A DNA stretch of 64,000 nt, from assembly GCA_977006965.1 (NCBI GenBank), contig OZ345355.1, positions 744,001-808,000 on the forward strand, read 5' to 3'. Position numbers and translations under genes: made by a program. The notes under the pieces were generated by a model that saw only the letters and a program-made list of their open reading frames with translations, was not told the DNA's origin and ran no database searches. This DNA is from Phymatolithon calcareum (Eukaryota > Rhodophyta > Florideophyceae > Hapalidiales). This document shows, piece by piece, positions 53,296-64,000 of this stretch (within the stretch, counting starts at the first letter, position 1; each line of letters opens with the position of its first letter).

Positions 53296-54399
53296 CGCGT
53301 GGCGAATGTGTGAATTTGGCATGGCGTGCATGTATGGGCACTTTTGAAGCGTCGTAAGTGGTTGTGCTTTTTGTTCTTCTTAGCGGAGTGAGGCATAGTG
53401 GTTACTGTATTGTGGGTGTGGAGGGGCAGTGATATTGGCACCCTGTGGTGTCTCATGTGAGACCTACCACCGCTTTGACACAGTAAATCTTATTTTTCAT
53501 AAAGTCTTTTGTCCGAGAATGACGAGGAAGTGTGTATTGAAGGAGGTAGATTCAGTAGTATTGGGCAAGTTAGTGTGGGGGACATCTGAGCACACATGTG
53601 CGTCACAGTTGAACCGATTTTTCAGTCATTGCGAAGTATTAGCTTTCTTTGACAGAGTGCTCTCCTGAGCATCAGCATAACGATCGTCACACTCAAGCAT
53701 CTCATTCTGTGAACGCACTTACTGCACCACTGGTAAGGAATAGCGTACATAGGACTCTAGCACTGAGCTTCGGAGAAGTAAGGTTGGAGACGTCTGCCAG
53801 CAGGCCGACAAATAAAGAGAAATAGAATTATCTGTGGAGACAAGTTTCAAGCGCAGTTGGTCGTTTGAGGACGCAATTTTCTCTGCAAAGTTTTTCCCAC
53901 ATGTTTCATACTTCGCTTCTACCCCCAAAGGAACGCATCTATGAAGTTTGAGCCCATCAGTTATGCAAGCGTGCGTCTGGTGTTTTGCAGTAGCATCATT
54001 CTACTCTGCTACTTGAGCCCCAGGGTCTGCACGCAGATGATGAGGAAGCGTACAACGGACAAAGAAGTGTGGCGACAGGACTAGGAGGAACAGAGCTCTT
54101 ATAGGTAATTTTGCAATTGGAAGCTTGTCATCCATAACACGAAGGCGCTTCCAGAAAGAATGGGGCCATGTGACAGGAGGATCTTTGATGTGAATGAGGT
54201 GCTGTCAAAAAGACAAGCTCTCATCACATGAAAAAGATCTTTCTTTCTTTTTTTGCAGGATATCTGAGCTACACATTTAGTAACTCAATATCTAGCCGGA
54301 TTCATTATTCATACTCGCGTAATTGATTCCCGCGAGCACTGTGGCACATTACTACACGGCGACGTCCGTGTGCCGTTCGCGAAACGAAATTCGGTTGTT
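53296..54399. repeat. duplicated flank R, copy C (inverted)
   Basis: Reverse-complement counterpart of 5326-6434 directly after the intact E2. Here it is the natural 3' flank of the E2 gene, which suggests that this locus is the source of the amplified block. No intact gene. Confidence 0.75.
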
Positions 54400-54498
54400 T
54401 GTGGCAGGACTCGAACGGACGACCTAAACATTCCTCCCTGTATCATACCGAAATATGTACACAGGAACGGGGAGGCTGTTCTATCACTATACCGCAGG
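54400..54498 (-). repeat. tRNA-Gly-like Pol III element, copy C
   Basis: On the minus strand: A box at 54489-54478, B box at 54416-54407. Same structure as the copies at 5.2 and 13.4 kb. Confidence 0.6.
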
Positions 54499-54676
54499 TG
54501 GGAGATAGAGTTTTAGTCCTACACCCCGTTGCGTAAAGATGTGTAGGAGCAGAAAATCTTCCAATGAGCTCTGGAATACATTAATCTAAGTTTCTGTGCT
54601 GTCTTATGGATTAAAAAGCCATAAAAAATTCATCTGAGGAATGGAACTGAAATGTGTGGAAACTCCATGACCGTAT

Positions 54677-55300
54677 GTGATACCAGGGGAATGTTAGAGG
54701 GGGAGTAAAGCAACTATTTGATGCAACATAAATTTAAGTGGAAAAGGCGCAAGCGTTGTACCAGGTGAACATTTTCGGTATCAAAAAAATACCGTGAAAA
54801 CAAAGAGCTCGCCGATGCAACAATCGGACGTTGGTAGTTGTTGGCCAATAGGAACGTTCAATGGCGACTGCGACGACGACATTTGGGATTACAGTGCACA
54901 TGAGCGCGGTAAGGGTTGCTTTAGTTTGTACGGCTCTGATGGGCGTTGTAATTGATGGAGGAAATAAATGGAGAAAAATGTGATGTGGTCGCATGTGATA
55001 GGTTAATGCGAGGACGCTTAATACGGCACTTTTGTGCACTGCACACCGCGCTTAGTCCATAAGCATTAATTCCAGATATTTCTATCCACAAAATGTATCC
55101 TGCAACGAGAGCATCTCTCACATTGGGATTTCCCAATGTTCCAGAAAACTTACGGCTATTCTTCTATTTCATGCAATATTCTATGATACCGTCGGACTCC
55201 ACTCGCAATGTTTCATACGCGCGCAGCAATTTTCGATCATAACAATCGGTATGATAGGGGGGTCTGCCTTACTCCCCCTCTAACATTCCTCTGGTGATAC
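54677..55300. mobile_element. 610-bp DNA transposon with 7-bp target duplication
   Basis: The element 54684-55293 begins CAGGGGAATGTTAGAGGGGG and ends with the near-exact inverse; the terminal repeats are about 28 bp with two or three differences. GTGATAC flanks both sides (54677-54683, 55294-55300). The homologous positions in units A and B are empty with a single GTGATAC, proving insertion after duplication. No transposase domain is seen inside, so non-autonomous. It sits upstream of Sel1-type gene C. Confidence 0.9.
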
Positions 55301-55502
55301 TGTTTAGAAATAAAATATCTTCAACTGTACACTTGTACCCCATTTCAGATATTTAATCCAAGATAAAGTGGAACAACATAACAAGCGTCATCGCCATTGG
55401 AGCGCACTACAGTATGCTACTTGCATCATCGACGAGATCGGCGAAACTTGGGAAGGCATCACGAAAGTCAACAACCTCAGAACCCCCGCGCGACACGAAG
55501 CC

Positions 55503-58500
55503 ATGTCCAAGTGTTGTTGCTGCAACGAAGGTCCGTCTCTCGCGGACGACCCGGTACTCGTCTTCTCCATCTACGCCATCGCATTCATTCCACTCGCATT
55601 CATTTACGCTCTCGATTTCATCACCGACAAGTGGCGCACCATCCGCGAAACGCGTCGTAATGGAATGATACAGTTGTTGGTCTCATTGCCTTCATTGGGA
55701 TCTCTCGTCTTCTACATCGTTGTGCAAATCAAGAACAAAGACTACAAGGAGGCAGCCGCAGCAATTGCGGTGGCAGTTCTGAACAGTTACCATGTTTTGC
55801 GATCAATATGGGGACTTGTTCTACTGTACGAATTTCGCAACTGGAACATTTCTGCTCTCAGATGTCTTGTTCGGCTGGGCTATAAGGCACCTATCTATGA
55901 TTATTCTTACGGCGTCGAGATGATGCTTTCAAAAATGAAGGACTGTCGCTCGCAGTGGAAACGTTCCCCACTGCGCTTATTGGACTACTTCAAGACCAAA
56001 TTTGTCTCTGTGCGCAACCGGTCACTGTCAGGGACACAACCTGTCTCCTCTTCTCATTCTTCCATTCAATCGAGTTCTTCTTCTTCTGCACTCCCTGACA
56101 GCTCAACCGGTAAAATACTTCGGCACTTGAAAGACATGAAGGAGAATTGCAAAAACATTTACAACTGGGCAGTGGGGAACATGGAAGAGATCTACTCTGA
56201 TAGTGACCCGTCCTTGGAGGATATCAAGAGGACTGTTGACTATCACATGGTCGTGAATAGCTCACTTATTGACAACGAGTTCTCAAATGTCGACCTTCCC
56301 GTACGACCCGCAGTATTCTCACGAGTGAGTTACAACGATCTAGAACGACACAGCGCTATGGCACGGTTCGTGGCGTCATGTCTGAAGTCAAGAAATCCGG
56401 AGGAGTGCTCCGTTCGATGGGTTGTATCGTTCCTGGCAAGATTTGGGTCTGAATGGCTCGTGGCTACCAAAGATTTGGACTTGTATGAATTGAAGTCATT
56501 AACGTCCTTCCAGAAAACCAAATGGTGGACATCCCAGAATCTTGTCGTTCTCGCATCTGCGCACACAACTCAAGGTTCAATTGGAGACAATGGATCTACT
56601 GAGAAGTTTGTAACTCTGCGTTCATCAGATCGCGAATATGCCACGGGCCAAGTACAATACCTTAATGCTCGCATCTCGATCTCACAGCGATGCATGCTTC
56701 CGTTCAAAATGAACGGTGAGGTCGGTGACACACTAGACTTCGACTTTCAAAAGGCGACCATCAGAGACGCAGCAAAAGATGATTGGCATAAGACATCTTT
56801 GAACGAGCTCAATGACGAAAATCGTTCTGCAGTTGAAAATATCACACCTGTTCAGCTGGCCTATTTCTCAACGCTAATGGAAGAGAGTGTCGAGCTTGCC
56901 AAAGAAGGTGATAGAGTTACCTGGGAAAGTAACGCACCCATCGGCTTGAAAGGCAAGCACCCAGCCATTGATACTTTCATATGCCAGCTTGGCAATGACA
57001 CAAGCGAGGACTACGAAAAGTTGTTGAAGGGCCTGCCGATTCAAAAAGAAATATGTTCATCTTTTCTCTGGGGTAACAGTTCCAACTATCTATTGCTTCA
57101 AACAAGCGTTCATATTGACAACTATATTGCATTCGATTGCGGACATAGACTTGGCGCGTATGTGGAAGAATATGAGTCAACCTCTGAGATGGGAGCATCT
57201 GAACTCACAACATCGATATTTGAGAATCAGTACGACCTTGAACTGAGGCGACTGCGGAGTGAAGTAGCGAATGAAAGACCGGACAGTGATATCTTCCGTG
57301 ACATCCCTCGCTTCATTGGATGTGTAGCAGAGACTGTGAGAAGTATTTTGGGGACCTGGGTTGCTGAGAATGAGGCTGAAGAAGCCGGATGGAATGCAAG
57401 TATTGCCCCAGTCGGTATCAGGTTCATATGCAGCGAACAAGTTTGCTCTGCTTTCTCCGAAATTGAAAAAATAAGTTTGTCAGAAGATGAATCGCGAAGC
57501 TTGAATATGAGGATTGTTTGGGAAGTTCAGGCGTATTTGCAATGGAAGGTTGAAAAAGAGGTCGGTCGGAAAGCTGAAGATATACGGAAGTCGCCATTTT
57601 TGATCATGCTATTCATTCTTGGATTTCCATCTTTGAAAGTGGAGAAAACAGAGAACGAGAGAACTGTTTCTGGCTCAAGTCACGGCGACCCCACAATCGA
57701 ATTTGAAAATGGCATCTCAGTGAATCCAGTTGCAGGTCCCCAAGAACTCCGTATATTTCTCACTTGTGACCAAGAATCCAAAAAAGTGTCAGTAGTCTTC
57801 CGTCCAGAGTCGCATGTTTTCAAGTGGCAAGAATGGAAAGATGCATTGATGGGGAGACTTGGTGCCCAAAAGCTTTGGCGATCGACACGACTGTCATCGT
57901 ATAATGAGCTACTTCGACCAGAAGCGAATGATTCAAATATTTGTTCTCCTGTGGTGTACATCGCTTCAGAAAAAGTTGGGGAAAAGTACGGAATAAGATA
58001 TTGGTCGGGGTGGCCACCATTTATGCCACAGATTGCCCAATTTGAGGTACGTTATGTGGTGGAGAACGAACACGGTTTGTCGTATTCCGAATGTTTTACT
58101 CAAGATTTTCCTAAATATATCAGAGCTATGAACGCGGCAATTGACATTCAAAGCCAACAGAGAACAGATGTGACAACTATATTCAAGGACGGACATCGTG
58201 CTCGTGTAGAAGGTCGTGTGGATGACGCCCTTAGACTATTTGGACGTTGTATTGCGGATCACGGTCACCGAGAAGCACTAAATGATGCTTGTAATATTGT
58301 CACAAGGCAAAGCCCTGTGTGTGAGAATCAAGTGGCTTCCCTGGAAATGCAAATGGATGTCCAATTCAAGAATGTTCTCGAAAGAAAGCAAATCGAAGAG
58401 CACATTAGACCGGTCGATGAGATTGATCTTGTGATGCTCGCTGATTATTTTGGTCGTATTTACGAGCAAACTGGATCCGACGACGCTGGAGTGAAAAAGG

Positions 58501-59609
58501 GGTTGTCACTGTTTTATGAAAATGGAACGAATAGTGCTGTGCCCGAGGCAGCGATTGAAGCCCTTGAATCGATCCTTGTTCGTAACGGATATCCGTCCCC
58601 GCTTCTATTTTACCTCGCCATCGCACACCAAAGTCGTTTCCACGAATGGCAGGATCGATCACATCGGGAAATTGCAGTCAAATGTTTATCGGGCCTGAGA
58701 TTCATGATGAACGATTTAGTTGTTGACGAGCACTTTTCATTGAACATCGGATATTTGCTTGAGAAAGGGTTCTTTGTGGGGCGCGACACATATCGCAAGA
58801 ATGCAATGCTCGAGAGATTTTGTAAGGAGGAACCGCGGGGAGATGAGAAAATGCTGCGCGCAATGTTCGATCGACTTTTTGTGAAACAAGCATCATGTGA
58901 GGAAGGAAATAAGGATGTCAATGTACATGGGCGTGTTATTGGAATAGGAAGACATCCAAAACACGCCTTGTTGTTCTACAACGAACAATTTGACATAGTC
59001 GGCAAGTGCAAAAATCGGGTAGGATTACTGTATCACAAGGGAGCTGAAGGTGTTCCACCGAATGCATCGGAGGCCGAGGAAGCGTATTTGGCTGCCATTG
59101 AAAAGGGAAACCATGACGCACTCTGTAACATGGGTGTTCTGAAGTCCGATACTACGGAAGATGAAGATAGTATATCGTATCTGAAACGTGCTGGTGAAGA
59201 AGGAAGCAGCAGCGGGATGAATAATCTTGCAGTTTCGTATGAGCTTGGAAATGGTGTCAATCGAGACATATTTGAGGCTGAGAGACTGTACAAGGAGGCT
59301 ATTGAAGTGGATAACAATCCAATTGCAATGTACAATCTGGCGGTATTGTATATGTGGGGAGACCCTGAAGTTCGAAGTGACGGAAACATCTCCCATTCGC
59401 AGAGCATAATCTCTGAGCTTACCGGACCAGAAACGGAGCTCGAACCATTGTACACTCTCGAAGAGCAAGTGGGGAGGTTTGTTGTGTTGAGCAAGGGCAA
59501 AAAGGAGCCCGTAATGTCGGGGAAAGTGGAGGTCGAAGAATTAGATGAGTGTCTTGCCTATGTGAAGATTCTTGAAAATCGTGGAGAGGATAACATGGGT
59601 GGTGATTAG
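55503..59609 (+). CDS. giant membrane protein with C-terminal Sel1-like repeats, copy C
   Basis: A 1368-aa paralogue of copies A and B, on the opposite strand. First ATG (MSKCCCC) at 55503. An extra C in the leader breaks the upstream open frame seen in A and B, so that leader is not coding. The N-terminal membrane segments and the C-terminal Sel1-like repeats are the same. The juxtamembrane block resembles A (KAPIYDYSYGVEMML), but the block RSEVANERPDSDIFRDIPRF resembles B, so the gene is mosaic. Several short patches are unique (VRNGYPSPLLFYL, NEQFDIVGKCKN). Complete despite the transposon 200 bp upstream, which may have changed its expression. Confidence 0.8.
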   Translation: MSKCCCCNEGPSLADDPVLVFSIYAIAFIPLAFIYALDFITDKWRTIRETRRNGMIQLLVSLPSLGSLVFYIVVQIKNKDYKEAAAAIAVAVLNSYHVLRSIWGLVLLYEFRNWNISALRCLVRLGYKAPIYDYSYGVEMMLSKMKDCRSQWKRSPLRLLDYFKTKFVSVRNRSLSGTQPVSSSHSSIQSSSSSSALPDSSTGKILRHLKDMKENCKNIYNWAVGNMEEIYSDSDPSLEDIKRTVDYHMVVNSSLIDNEFSNVDLPVRPAVFSRVSYNDLERHSAMARFVASCLKSRNPEECSVRWVVSFLARFGSEWLVATKDLDLYELKSLTSFQKTKWWTSQNLVVLASAHTTQGSIGDNGSTEKFVTLRSSDREYATGQVQYLNARISISQRCMLPFKMNGEVGDTLDFDFQKATIRDAAKDDWHKTSLNELNDENRSAVENITPVQLAYFSTLMEESVELAKEGDRVTWESNAPIGLKGKHPAIDTFICQLGNDTSEDYEKLLKGLPIQKEICSSFLWGNSSNYLLLQTSVHIDNYIAFDCGHRLGAYVEEYESTSEMGASELTTSIFENQYDLELRRLRSEVANERPDSDIFRDIPRFIGCVAETVRSILGTWVAENEAEEAGWNASIAPVGIRFICSEQVCSAFSEIEKISLSEDESRSLNMRIVWEVQAYLQWKVEKEVGRKAEDIRKSPFLIMLFILGFPSLKVEKTENERTVSGSSHGDPTIEFENGISVNPVAGPQELRIFLTCDQESKKVSVVFRPESHVFKWQEWKDALMGRLGAQKLWRSTRLSSYNELLRPEANDSNICSPVVYIASEKVGEKYGIRYWSGWPPFMPQIAQFEVRYVVENEHGLSYSECFTQDFPKYIRAMNAAIDIQSQQRTDVTTIFKDGHRARVEGRVDDALRLFGRCIADHGHREALNDACNIVTRQSPVCENQVASLEMQMDVQFKNVLERKQIEEHIRPVDEIDLVMLADYFGRIYEQTGSDDAGVKKGLSLFYENGTNSAVPEAAIEALESILVRNGYPSPLLFYLAIAHQSRFHEWQDRSHREIAVKCLSGLRFMMNDLVVDEHFSLNIGYLLEKGFFVGRDTYRKNAMLERFCKEEPRGDEKMLRAMFDRLFVKQASCEEGNKDVNVHGRVIGIGRHPKHALLFYNEQFDIVGKCKNRVGLLYHKGAEGVPPNASEAEEAYLAAIEKGNHDALCNMGVLKSDTTEDEDSISYLKRAGEEGSSSGMNNLAVSYELGNGVNRDIFEAERLYKEAIEVDNNPIAMYNLAVLYMWGDPEVRSDGNISHSQSIISELTGPETELEPLYTLEEQVGRFVVLSKGKKEPVMSGKVEVEELDECLAYVKILENRGEDNMGGD

Positions 59610-59674
59610 AAAGGTTTAGAGGTTCGCATTTAGTTACATTCCGCGTATGAACTTTTTGTAGTAGTTGTCTTGCA

Positions 59675-59983
59675 TCAAAATCGATTCCCTGTGATACTCA
59701 GAATAAAACAGAAATTGTGATAGCGAGATAGTCTTGGAGACTGCTTGCCTTGACAGACTTTAGAAAGATCTGCGGTTTTATTCGAAACATAAAACCGAAA
59801 TTTTCGCGACTTTGCTTTCACGGCGTCCAACGGTCTAGCTCCCCAGAGAAGGCGAGCAGCGTCGCGCTTCTCCTTACTAGAGTTCCCGGACACCGTCCTG
59901 TAACTCGTAGGAACCTCCTCCTGGACAAGCACCGCTTGCCGGAGAACCGGATTGCCGTAGTTGTAGCTGTGCGATAGCTTCAC
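59675..59983 (-). other. 102-codon open frame kept in three units, copy C
   Basis: Third copy of the ATG-less open frame, again exactly 102 codons, with about nine changes from the others. Overlaps the 3' UTR of the Sel1-type gene. Doubtful as a gene. Confidence 0.25.
59702..59707 (+). terminator. AATAAA signal of Sel1-type gene C
   Basis: Plus-strand AATAAA about 95 nt after the stop, as in A and B. Confidence 0.55.
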
Positions 59984-59984
59984 T

Positions 59985-61030
59985 AATACTAAAAAAGATT
60001 ATGAAGGGTGGGTGGGTGGTCAACAAAAAAACGCGGGCTGCCAACTCAAAAAGCTCACCTGTCTAGCATTCGCCGAGAAATCAGATATCGCACGAGTCCT
60101 TGTGGGAAACGGACAGCCGGTCTACCAAAAACCTCCTCACGCTGTTCGCTGCCTTACGCGCGGTTCACGTCTCGGTTCAGGCATGTTCCGAGGTGTGTGC
60201 CTCCGTGCGAACGCGTCTGCAAGCTTGCGATGCGTGTGCTGGAGATCGAGGTTTCTTCGGCGTCCTGCTTGATATAGAGATTTCGATCGGCGAGGCTCGG
60301 ACTCTGGAGCAGTTGCTGGCGACTGTGTGCGCCAGTGAGACTGTCGCGCAAGCTTTCGACTCTGCGCTGCGTGCAGCCGCGTTTTCAACCGCCGCCAGGT
60401 ATGTGCGCCTGTGAATGTGACGCACAGAGTCTCGGCCTTTCGAAGCGCGGCGCTGCGTGGTGCAACCTGATCAGAGGGTCGCATGGAAAGCGTCCGGAAG
60501 CCGTCCTTGGCCCGGTCGTAACGCGCCTAAGGGTTCTTCCAGGCGGCATCCGGTTGTGGTGCCCAGGCGCTGTCGGACGAATTAGGTTGTCGCGGGAACG
60601 TCTTAGCGCGTGGCGGTTTCTCGAATGCCGAGAGTTGCGGCTCGAGACGGTGTCGAACGACCTGACTCGGCACGGGCATCCTTCGCGCGGCCCCGCTCCT
60701 CGACTCCCACTGGTTGCGGCTCCAAGACAGTCTTTAGCGATGTCGATCAACGCCCGATGTCATCGCGCGTGCTCGCTTTCCCGCTCCCGCCGGATGTGTC
60801 GCCGCGACATAACAATGGGTATCGATTCATGCGGGGCACCGGCGGTAGTTGTCTTGTAGAGGCGTGTATGCCATCATCGGTGGTCTGCACGCAGTGTATG
60901 ATCTCAAGAGGAAGGTTATGGCAGGATTGAGGTGGGCAAATCTGAGAAGATCGCCATACCTCCGCACCGTCTCTGGCCTTGCTGCTTCGACAAAGGGTGT
61001 TCTTCGAAAAGGGTAGACTCAAGCAGGGAT
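59985..61030. repeat. GC-rich spacer of duplicated unit, copy C
   Basis: Inverted counterpart of 7491-8527. The plus strand shows a 104-codon frame (60100-60414; GVLLDIEISIGEARTLEQLL) and a 174-codon frame (60335-60859), both interrupted in the other copies. A decayed gene is possible; no family recognised. Confidence 0.55.
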
Positions 61031-61034
61031 TGAC

Positions 61035-61300
61035 AGGAGGGTGGATGATGGCGATGAGGGCGTATCGGATGGAGGGGAGTGGTGGGGCTGCGGGGAAGGT
61101 GTTGATGAGGTGTTCGTGTAGTTCTAGGCGTTAAACGAAGTACAAATTACGTTTTACAGTAGTTCTTCTGATTGATTCACTCAATTGGATGCACTTTCAT
61201 TCAAAATTGCATTCTAATTGCACCCTGCGTAACAGAGCACCAATCCCGAGAATCATGCCCTCCAACTCGGATGATACACCCGCCAAAAATTGGCAACACT
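61035..61300 (-). repeat. inverted amine-oxidase/E2 promoter segment, copy in third unit
   Basis: Amine-oxidase-derived ATG at 61255-61257 faces the E2 remnant, out of frame with it (TGA after 15 codons). The GT microsatellite is missing, as in unit B. Confidence 0.8.
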
Positions 61301-62048
61301 GAACAATTCCCCAAACGCCTTCTTCGTCGCCGCGCCACTCGACAGCGACCTCTTCGAATGGCACTTCACAGTGCGCGGCCCGCCCGACGCACCCTTCGCG
61401 GACGGTCTCTATCACGGACGCATCCTCCTCCTCCCCGAGTATCCACTCTAAGCGCCTGAGATAGTTCTCCTCACCGCGAACGGCCGCTTCGAGCTCAACG
61501 TCCCCATCTGTCTCTCCGTGACGTTGCACCACCAGGAGACGTAGCAGCCGAGCTGGGGCATCCGCACGATTCTCACGGCGCTCGTGGGCTTCATGCCGAG
61601 CCCAGCGGAGGGGCTTGGCGCGCTTGACTTTCCGGATAATGAACGACGCCGGCTCGCTGCACGTAGCCATGCGTTTGTGTGTGCGCGATGCGGTGCGCGG
61701 CCCGTCGAGCAGCTGGCGAGGAAGACGGGCGGACAGCGCCTCGGCTCCGGGCCGGGCGGGCCGATCGCGTCGGGGGCACCCGCTTCATCCGCGGCTCATG
61801 CGGAGGCAAGGGTGGAGACGGCAAATAATTCTGCGGCGACAACGACGAACGATGCTGCGATGGCGACGGTGGTGACAGAAGCGAGTACATCAGGGAGAGA
61901 GGAGTACAGAGAGAACTCTGGGGAGACGGTGAGTGTGCGACGCGCGGTGCGTCCTGTGGCTTCGGAGGCGCAAGAGCGCGGGCTGTTGTACGCGGCGTAT
62001 GCTATTGCTGTGCTGATTTTTGCGATATTGGGTCGCCGCTTGCTGTAG
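61301..62048 (+). pseudogene. Ubc6-type E2 pseudogene with two stops
   Basis: Homologous to the intact E2 from about codon 17. TAA at 61449-61451 replaces a Lys codon and TAG at 61542-61544 replaces the first Trp of ETWQPSW. The 5' end is lost as in the other derived copies. The membrane-anchor end is still readable. Confidence 0.92.
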
Positions 62049-63170
62049 CGCGTGGCGAATGTGTGAATTTGGCGTGGCGTGCAGGTGTGGGCACTTTTGA
62101 AGGGTCGTAAGTGGTTGTGCGTTTTGTTCGTCTTAGCGGAGTGAGGCATAGTGGTTACTGTATTGTGGGTGTGGATGGGCGGTGATATTGACGCCCTGTG
62201 GTGTCTAATGTTAGACCTACCACCACTTTGACACAGTAAATCTTATTTTTCATGAAGTTCTGTCAGAGAAACACGGGGAAGTCTGTAACAAAGGAGGTAA
62301 GCTCAATAGTATTGGACAAGTTAGTGTGGGGGTCATCTGAGCGCACATGTGTGTCACATTTTGACCGATTTTTCAGTTGTTGCGAAGCATTAGAGCTTTA
62401 TTTAGTAGAGTGCTTTCCTGAGCACCAGCATAGCGATCGTAATACTGAAGCAACTCAATCTGTGAACGCACTTACTGCACCACACGTAACGAATATCGCC
62501 AATAGGACTCTTGCACGGAGCTTCGGCGAACTAAGGATGGAGACGTCTGCTGCCAGGCCGAAAAATAAAGAGAAATAGAATTATGTCCAGAGACAAGTTT
62601 CAAGCACAGTTGGTCGTTTGTGGACGCAATTTTCTGTGCAGGGTTTTTCCCGTATGTTTGACACTTCGCTTCTATCCCGAAAGTGAACCCATCTATGAAT
62701 TTTCAGTCCATCAGTTCTGCAAGTGCGCGTCTGGTGTTTACCAGTAGCATCATTCTAATCTGCTACTTGAGCCCCAGGGTCTATACGCAGATGATGAGGA
62801 AGCGTACAATGCACAAAGGGGTGTGGCGACAGGACTGGGAGGAACAGAGCTCTTATAGGTAATTGGAAAATTGGAAGCTTGTCATCCATTAACACGAAGG
62901 CGCTTCCAGAAAGAATGGAGCCATATGGCAAGACAATCTTCAATGTGAATGAGGTGCTGTCAAAAAAGACAAGCTCTCATCACATGAAAAAGCTCTTTCT
63001 TTCTTTCTTTCTTTTTTGCCGGATATCTGAGCTACTGTACACATTTAGTAACTCAATATCTACGGAGATTCATTATTCATACTCGCGTAACTGATTCCCA
63101 CGAGTACTGCGGTACATTACTACACGGCAACATCCGCGTGCCGTTTGCGAAACGAAATTCAGTGTTTGCT
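62049..63170. repeat. duplicated flank R, copy D (inverted)
   Basis: Fifth occurrence of R, in inverted orientation. It contains a long TTTC tract (62995-63016). No intact gene. Confidence 0.75.
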
Positions 63171-63268
63171 TGTGGCAGGACTCGAACGGACGACCTAAAC
63201 ATTCCTGCCCGTATCATACCGAAATATGCACTCAGGGACTCGGAGGCTGTTCTATCACTATACAACAG
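63171..63268 (-). repeat. tRNA-Gly-like Pol III element, copy D
   Basis: Minus-strand A box at 63260-63249 and B box at 63187-63178. Homology to the unit continues about 25 bp beyond and ends near 63290, the right limit of the amplified region. Confidence 0.6.
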
Positions 63269-63290
63269 GTGGGAGATATAGTTTTAGTTC

Positions 63291-64000
63291 TTCGATCAGT
63301 TTCAGACGGTAGAACTCTTCCAAATCCACCACAATCCATGATGCTCAAGTGGTCCGCTAGCAACTACAAATCTTTCCCCATCGACATTTGTAGTGCGAGC
63401 TCTGTAAGAAGTAGGACGAAAATTGATGAACTCACACAAACTGTGGCTCGGCTTCCACGACGAGCACATGCCTCTTGAGACCGACACACGTCATCATCGC
63501 GTTTGACCACTGGCCCCTTGCAGAACCCAACTGCGGAGTTGAAACATTCCCAAATGATGCGAAGAGCACAAATGAGGCCTTTGATCAACGATTAGAATAG
63601 AATTTGCTGCTATCGAGCTATGGCTACCTAAGCTCACAACTACCTACTTGTGATATCGAACCTCATGGCAATAAACACACTTCGATTCTACAGAATAATC
63701 TTCAGCTGCTTTCCCAATACGCACTTACACAGCAATTTTGCCCTTGATCTCAGCCTCCATTCTCAGGTTACGGAAGACCGGTCATTTCACCCACCCCAAC
63801 AAGCGAAAAACAAGTGGGTAAGTTCAAAGCACACGACTCGGACACACGCCCCTCGGCATCATGCGGTACGAACACGAATAAAATACAAGTTGAAATAGGA
63901 GCTCTGTCCAACGAAACGTGGTGACGAATACATACTAACACCGGTCGCGAAACCGCATGTCCCATTCCCGCGGCACAGCCGCTATGTGAGATGCAGGTTG
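63291..64000. other. right-hand flank without supported gene
   Basis: Minus-strand frames at 63588-63364 and 63487-63302 overlap in sequence but not in frame, and may be pieces of one broken gene (EFINFRPTSYRARTTNVDGE). Not recognised. Confidence 0.25.

Noticed and set aside
60335-60859. 174-codon frame in the GC-rich spacer as a gene
   Set aside because: The corresponding frames are shorter or broken in the other two units, and no domain is recognised.

Overview
The window looks like nuclear DNA of a eukaryote. Genes are mostly intronless, widely spaced and on both strands. I see AATAAA signals, one GT-AG intron of 90 bp (in the ABC-F gene), an ER tail-anchored Ubc6-type E2, a mitochondrial-type MRS2 channel, and decayed pogo and hAT transposons. 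A compact-gene alga, for instance a florideophyte red alga, fits best. That assignment is an inference; no rRNA or plastid marker here proves it.

Layout. 1-1190: decayed pogo/Tigger transposase. 2884-4281: MRS2/CorA-type Mg channel. 5.2-22.6 kb: a direct tandem of two ~8.14 kb units. Each unit holds a tRNA-Gly-like element, a ~1.1 kb flank 'R', an E2 copy without a start, an inverted piece of promoter, a ~1 kb GC-rich spacer and a very large membrane/Sel1-repeat gene on the minus strand. A truncated R follows and is cut by a hAT relic. 23.4-29.3 kb: repeats and relics. 29.5-31.1: F-box/LRR-like gene. 31-36.7: gene-poor, with long perfect hairpins and a 5S-rRNA-derived SINE. 36.7-38.4: secreted M20/PepT-like peptidase. 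39.6-40.4: broken metallo-beta-lactamase gene. 40.9-41.7: a hAT element with perfect 8-bp target duplication. 42.3-44.3: ABCF2-type ATPase. 46.2-47.2: RING-H2 membrane E3-like protein. 50.75-53.3: a divergent amine oxidase / Ubc6-type E2 pair, which is the apparent source locus. 53.3-63.3 kb: the duplicated unit again, in inverted orientation, with a third Sel1-type gene whose upstream region carries a fresh 610-bp transposon.

The main story is a segmental amplification. An inversion at the amine-oxidase/E2 locus cut the E2 gene from its first codons and put the amine-oxidase start in front of it. That rearranged block then spread with the Sel1-type gene. The E2 copies decayed (no start, frameshift, stops). 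All three ~1370-aa Sel1-type reading frames stayed open and differ mainly in short hypervariable patches. This three-gene family is the best candidate here for an undescribed system. Its function is unknown.

The genes share a strand signature: C-rich sense strand at the 5' end, shifting to G/purine-rich at the 3' end. It is extreme in the F-box gene.
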